A DNA stretch of 64,000 nt, from the NCBI GenBank assembly GCA_029266425.1, contig JAQSWY010000023.1, forward strand, positions 1-64,000, written 5' to 3'. The notes beneath the pieces were generated by a model, which was not told where the DNA came from, did no database searches, and saw nothing but the letters and a program-made list of their open reading frames with translations. The stretch is from Xanthobacteraceae bacterium (GTDB lineage Bacteria; Pseudomonadota; Alphaproteobacteria; Rhizobiales; Xanthobacteraceae). The position numbers were made by a program, and so were the translations under genes. Below, in pieces: positions 62,252 to 64,000 of this stretch; position 1 is the stretch's first letter; each line of letters opens with the position of its first letter.

Positions 62252-62935
62252 ATGGGTATTGAGCTCGATTTCTCCGTGGTGCTTGAGCGCTGGCGAAGCC
62301 TGCTCGACGGGGCGGTGCTGACGCTGGAGCTCGCCAGCATCGCCGTCGTGCTCGGCGGCGTGATCGGCGCGCTGGGCGCCATCGGCCGGCGCGGCTCCAA
62401 TCCGCTGATCGCGCGCATCTGCGGCGCCTATGTCGAGGGCATCCGCAACACGCCGCTGCTGGTGCAGATCTTCCTGGTCTATTTCGGCCTCTCCAGTCTC
62501 GGGCTGAAATTCTCCGCCTTCACCGTGGCGGCGGTGGCGCTCACCATCAATGTCGGCGCCTACACCACCGAGATTATGCGCGCCGGCTTCGATTCCATCC
62601 ACAAGGGGCAGGTCGAGGCGGCGGAGGGGCTCGCGCTCTCGAAGGCGCAGATCTACTGGCACGTCGTGCTGTGGCCGGCGGTGGAGCGGGTCTATCCCGC
62701 GCTCACCAGCCAGTTCGTGCTGCTGATGCTGGCCTCCTCGGTGACCTCGCAGATCTCTGCGGAGGAGCTGACCGCGGTCGCCAACTACATCCAGTCCGAG
62801 ACCTACCGCTCCTTCGAGACCTACATCGTCGTGGCGCTGATCTATGTGGCGCTGTCGCTCATCATGCGGCTCGGCTTCTGGCTCATCGGCCAGTTGCTGT
62901 TCCCGCGCCGCCGCCGTCTCGGCACGCCGCTGTGA
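62252..62935 (+). CDS. Polar amino-acid type ABC permease 1
   Basis: The 227-residue permease has about five helices and the HisMQ/GlnP family signature: RNTPLLVQIFLVYFGL and EAAEGLALSKAQIYWHVVLW (about 124-143, EAA loop). It opens an amino-acid import channel with the second permease encoded ten bases later. The ribosome-binding site is weak. Confidence 0.92.
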   Translation: MGIELDFSVVLERWRSLLDGAVLTLELASIAVVLGGVIGALGAIGRRGSNPLIARICGAYVEGIRNTPLLVQIFLVYFGLSSLGLKFSAFTVAAVALTINVGAYTTEIMRAGFDSIHKGQVEAAEGLALSKAQIYWHVVLWPAVERVYPALTSQFVLLMLASSVTSQISAEELTAVANYIQSETYRSFETYIVVALIYVALSLIMRLGFWLIGQLLFPRRRRLGTPL

Positions 62936-62945
62936 GGAGGGCGCG

Positions 62946-63608
62946 ATGGGTGGAGCACTGAACGCCAATCATCTGATCTTCCTCGGCCATGGCGCGCTGT
63001 GGACCATCGGCCTGTCGCTGATCGCGCTGATCGGCGGCGGCACGGTCGGCTTCCTGATCGCGCTGTGCCGGGTCTCGCCGCTGCGCATCGTGCGCCTCGC
63101 GGCCGGCACCTATGTGCAACTGATCCAGGGCACGCCGCTGCTGGTCATCATGTTCCTGGCCTTCTTCGGGCTGGCGGCGATCGGCTTCAACATCTCGCCG
63201 CTGCTCGCCGCGGGTGCCTCCATGACCATCTATGTCGCCGCCTATCTCGGCGAGATCTGGCGCGGCTGCATCGAGGCGGTGCCGAAGCCGCAATGGGAGG
63301 CGGCGGAAGGGCTTGCGCTCACACGCGTGCAGCGCATGGTCAAGGTGATCCTGCCGCAGGCGATCCGCATCGCCACCCCGCCGAGCGTCGGCTTCATGGT
63401 GCAGATCATCAAGAACACCTCGCTCGCCTCGGTCGTCGGCTTCGTCGAGCTGACCCGCTCGGGACAGATCATCAACAACTCGCTGTTCGAGCCCTTCCTC
63501 ATCTACTCGATCATCGCCGTCATCTATTTCGCGCTCTGCTACCCGGTCTCGCGGCTCAGCCGCCGGCTGGAAGTCTCCGCCGCCCAGAAGAAGCCGGCCT
63601 TCGCCTGA
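62946..63608 (+). CDS. Polar amino-acid type ABC permease 2
   Basis: The 220-residue permease repeats the family pattern: IQGTPLLVIMFLAFFGLAAI and WEAAEGLALTRVQRMVKVIL, plus SVGFMVQIIKNTSLASVVGF near the end. ATG at 62946 is preceded by GGAGGG. It pairs with the permease before it and the ATPase after it. No binding protein is encoded between the regulator and the window edge; it may follow downstream. Confidence 0.92.
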   Translation: MGGALNANHLIFLGHGALWTIGLSLIALIGGGTVGFLIALCRVSPLRIVRLAAGTYVQLIQGTPLLVIMFLAFFGLAAIGFNISPLLAAGASMTIYVAAYLGEIWRGCIEAVPKPQWEAAEGLALTRVQRMVKVILPQAIRIATPPSVGFMVQIIKNTSLASVVGFVELTRSGQIINNSLFEPFLIYSIIAVIYFALCYPVSRLSRRLEVSAAQKKPAFA

Positions 63609-63646
63609 GCGGGGGGAAGAACGAGAAATGCCTGGAGGAATGCCAG

Positions 63647-64000
63647 ATGCTTGCTCACGCCACGCTTGATGCCACGACCGCCGGGGGCACCGCCCCTGTC
63701 GTCGCGCTGCGCGACGTCCACAAGAGCTTCGGCACGCTGAAGGTGCTCGACGGCGTCGATTTCGAAGTGGCGCGCGGCGAGGTCACCGCCCTGATCGGGC
63801 GCAGCGGCTCCGGCAAGAGCACGGCGCTGCGCTGCATCGACCGCTTCGAGAAGATCGACCGCGGCGAAATCACGGTCTGCGGCCACCGCGTCGACGATCC
63901 GGCGCTCGATGTGCGGGCGCTTCGGCTCGATGTCGGCATCGTGTTCCAGAGCTACAATCTGTTTCCCCACCTCACCATCGAAGAGAACATCACGCTGGCG
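63647..64000 (+). CDS. Amino-acid ABC transporter ATP-binding protein (partial, runs off the edge)
   Basis: The first 118 codons are present. After VVALRDVHKSFGTLKVLDGV the Walker A motif GRSGSGKS is visible, then the Q-loop GIVFQSYNLFPHLT and the frame remains open to the window end. The sequence is that of GlnQ/HisP-class ATPases, which matches the two permeases upstream. Start chosen at the ATG with GGAGG eight bases upstream. Confidence 0.9.
   Translation, partial: MLAHATLDATTAGGTAPVVALRDVHKSFGTLKVLDGVDFEVARGEVTALIGRSGSGKSTALRCIDRFEKIDRGEITVCGHRVDDPALDVRALRLDVGIVFQSYNLFPHLTIEENITLA

Overview
The window is GC-rich, densely packed bacterial chromosome. Gene content points to a free-living alphaproteobacterium, most likely in the Hyphomicrobiales (Rhizobiales): many solute-binding-protein-dependent ABC and TRAP/TAXI importers, IalB-like and SH3 secreted proteins, a split AtuA/DUF4387 system, a proteobacterial sortase pair, and palindromic dispersed repeats of the kind common in this order. 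Assignment below order is a guess. No rRNA, tRNA, CRISPR array or intact mobile element was seen.

Layout. 1-1245: a 46-bp tandem repeat, one small secreted protein and a 675-bp gap. 1246-5344: a periplasmic molybdenum hydroxylase (tri-heme cytochrome c, 2Fe-2S subunit, Moco subunit). 5701-12208: a small hypothetical, a TAXI-type TRAP transporter, IalB-like and SH3 envelope proteins, a Pr6Pr membrane protein and a YeiH-type exporter. 12321-19006: a compact operon of an ABC importer, a LacI regulator, an inositol monophosphatase-like enzyme and a metallophosphodiesterase. I read it as uptake and dismantling of an organic phosphodiester. An 18-bp perfect palindrome sits in front of the first gene. 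19003-25449: a HisD/HpsN-like dehydrogenase diverging from an XRE-cupin regulator, then a Pot-type ABC importer; a 20-bp motif matching at 18 of 20 positions precedes both regulator and transporter. 25457-31541: MFS exporter/LysR pair and a MarR-FUSC-DUF1656-HlyD aromatic-acid efflux operon.

31608-41056 is the most interesting block. A GntR regulator diverges from an operon holding two AtuA-family proteins, each followed by its own DUF4387 partner, around a ferric/sugar-phosphate-type ABC importer and a D-2-hydroxyacid dehydrogenase. It looks like a complete import-and-catabolism unit of unknown substrate. 41298-51497 carries an aldo/keto reductase, a double-frameshifted secreted methyltransferase, an amino-acid permease, a rare symporter/solute-binding-protein fusion, and a hydantoin/dihydropyrimidine hydrolysis pair whose dihydropyrimidinase has an in-frame amber codon.

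51668-54540 encodes a VIT/vWA surface protein with a C-terminal LPQTA sorting signal and its cognate class GN sortase. 54697-58739 holds an MsbA-type ABC exporter, an AraC regulator and a Tat-exported metallo-beta-lactamase-fold enzyme. 58740-60420 is gene-poor, with repeats and a decayed phage-like gene. 60520-64000 opens another catabolic operon: FadR-type regulator with a TNGTNNNACNA operator, beta-hydroxyacid dehydrogenase and polar amino-acid ABC transporter, cut by the window edge.

Three families of palindromic intergenic repeats and a GCAAAAGT hairpin recur between transcription units. In two of the importers a strong terminator immediately follows the binding-protein gene, and in a third a repeat cluster sits there.
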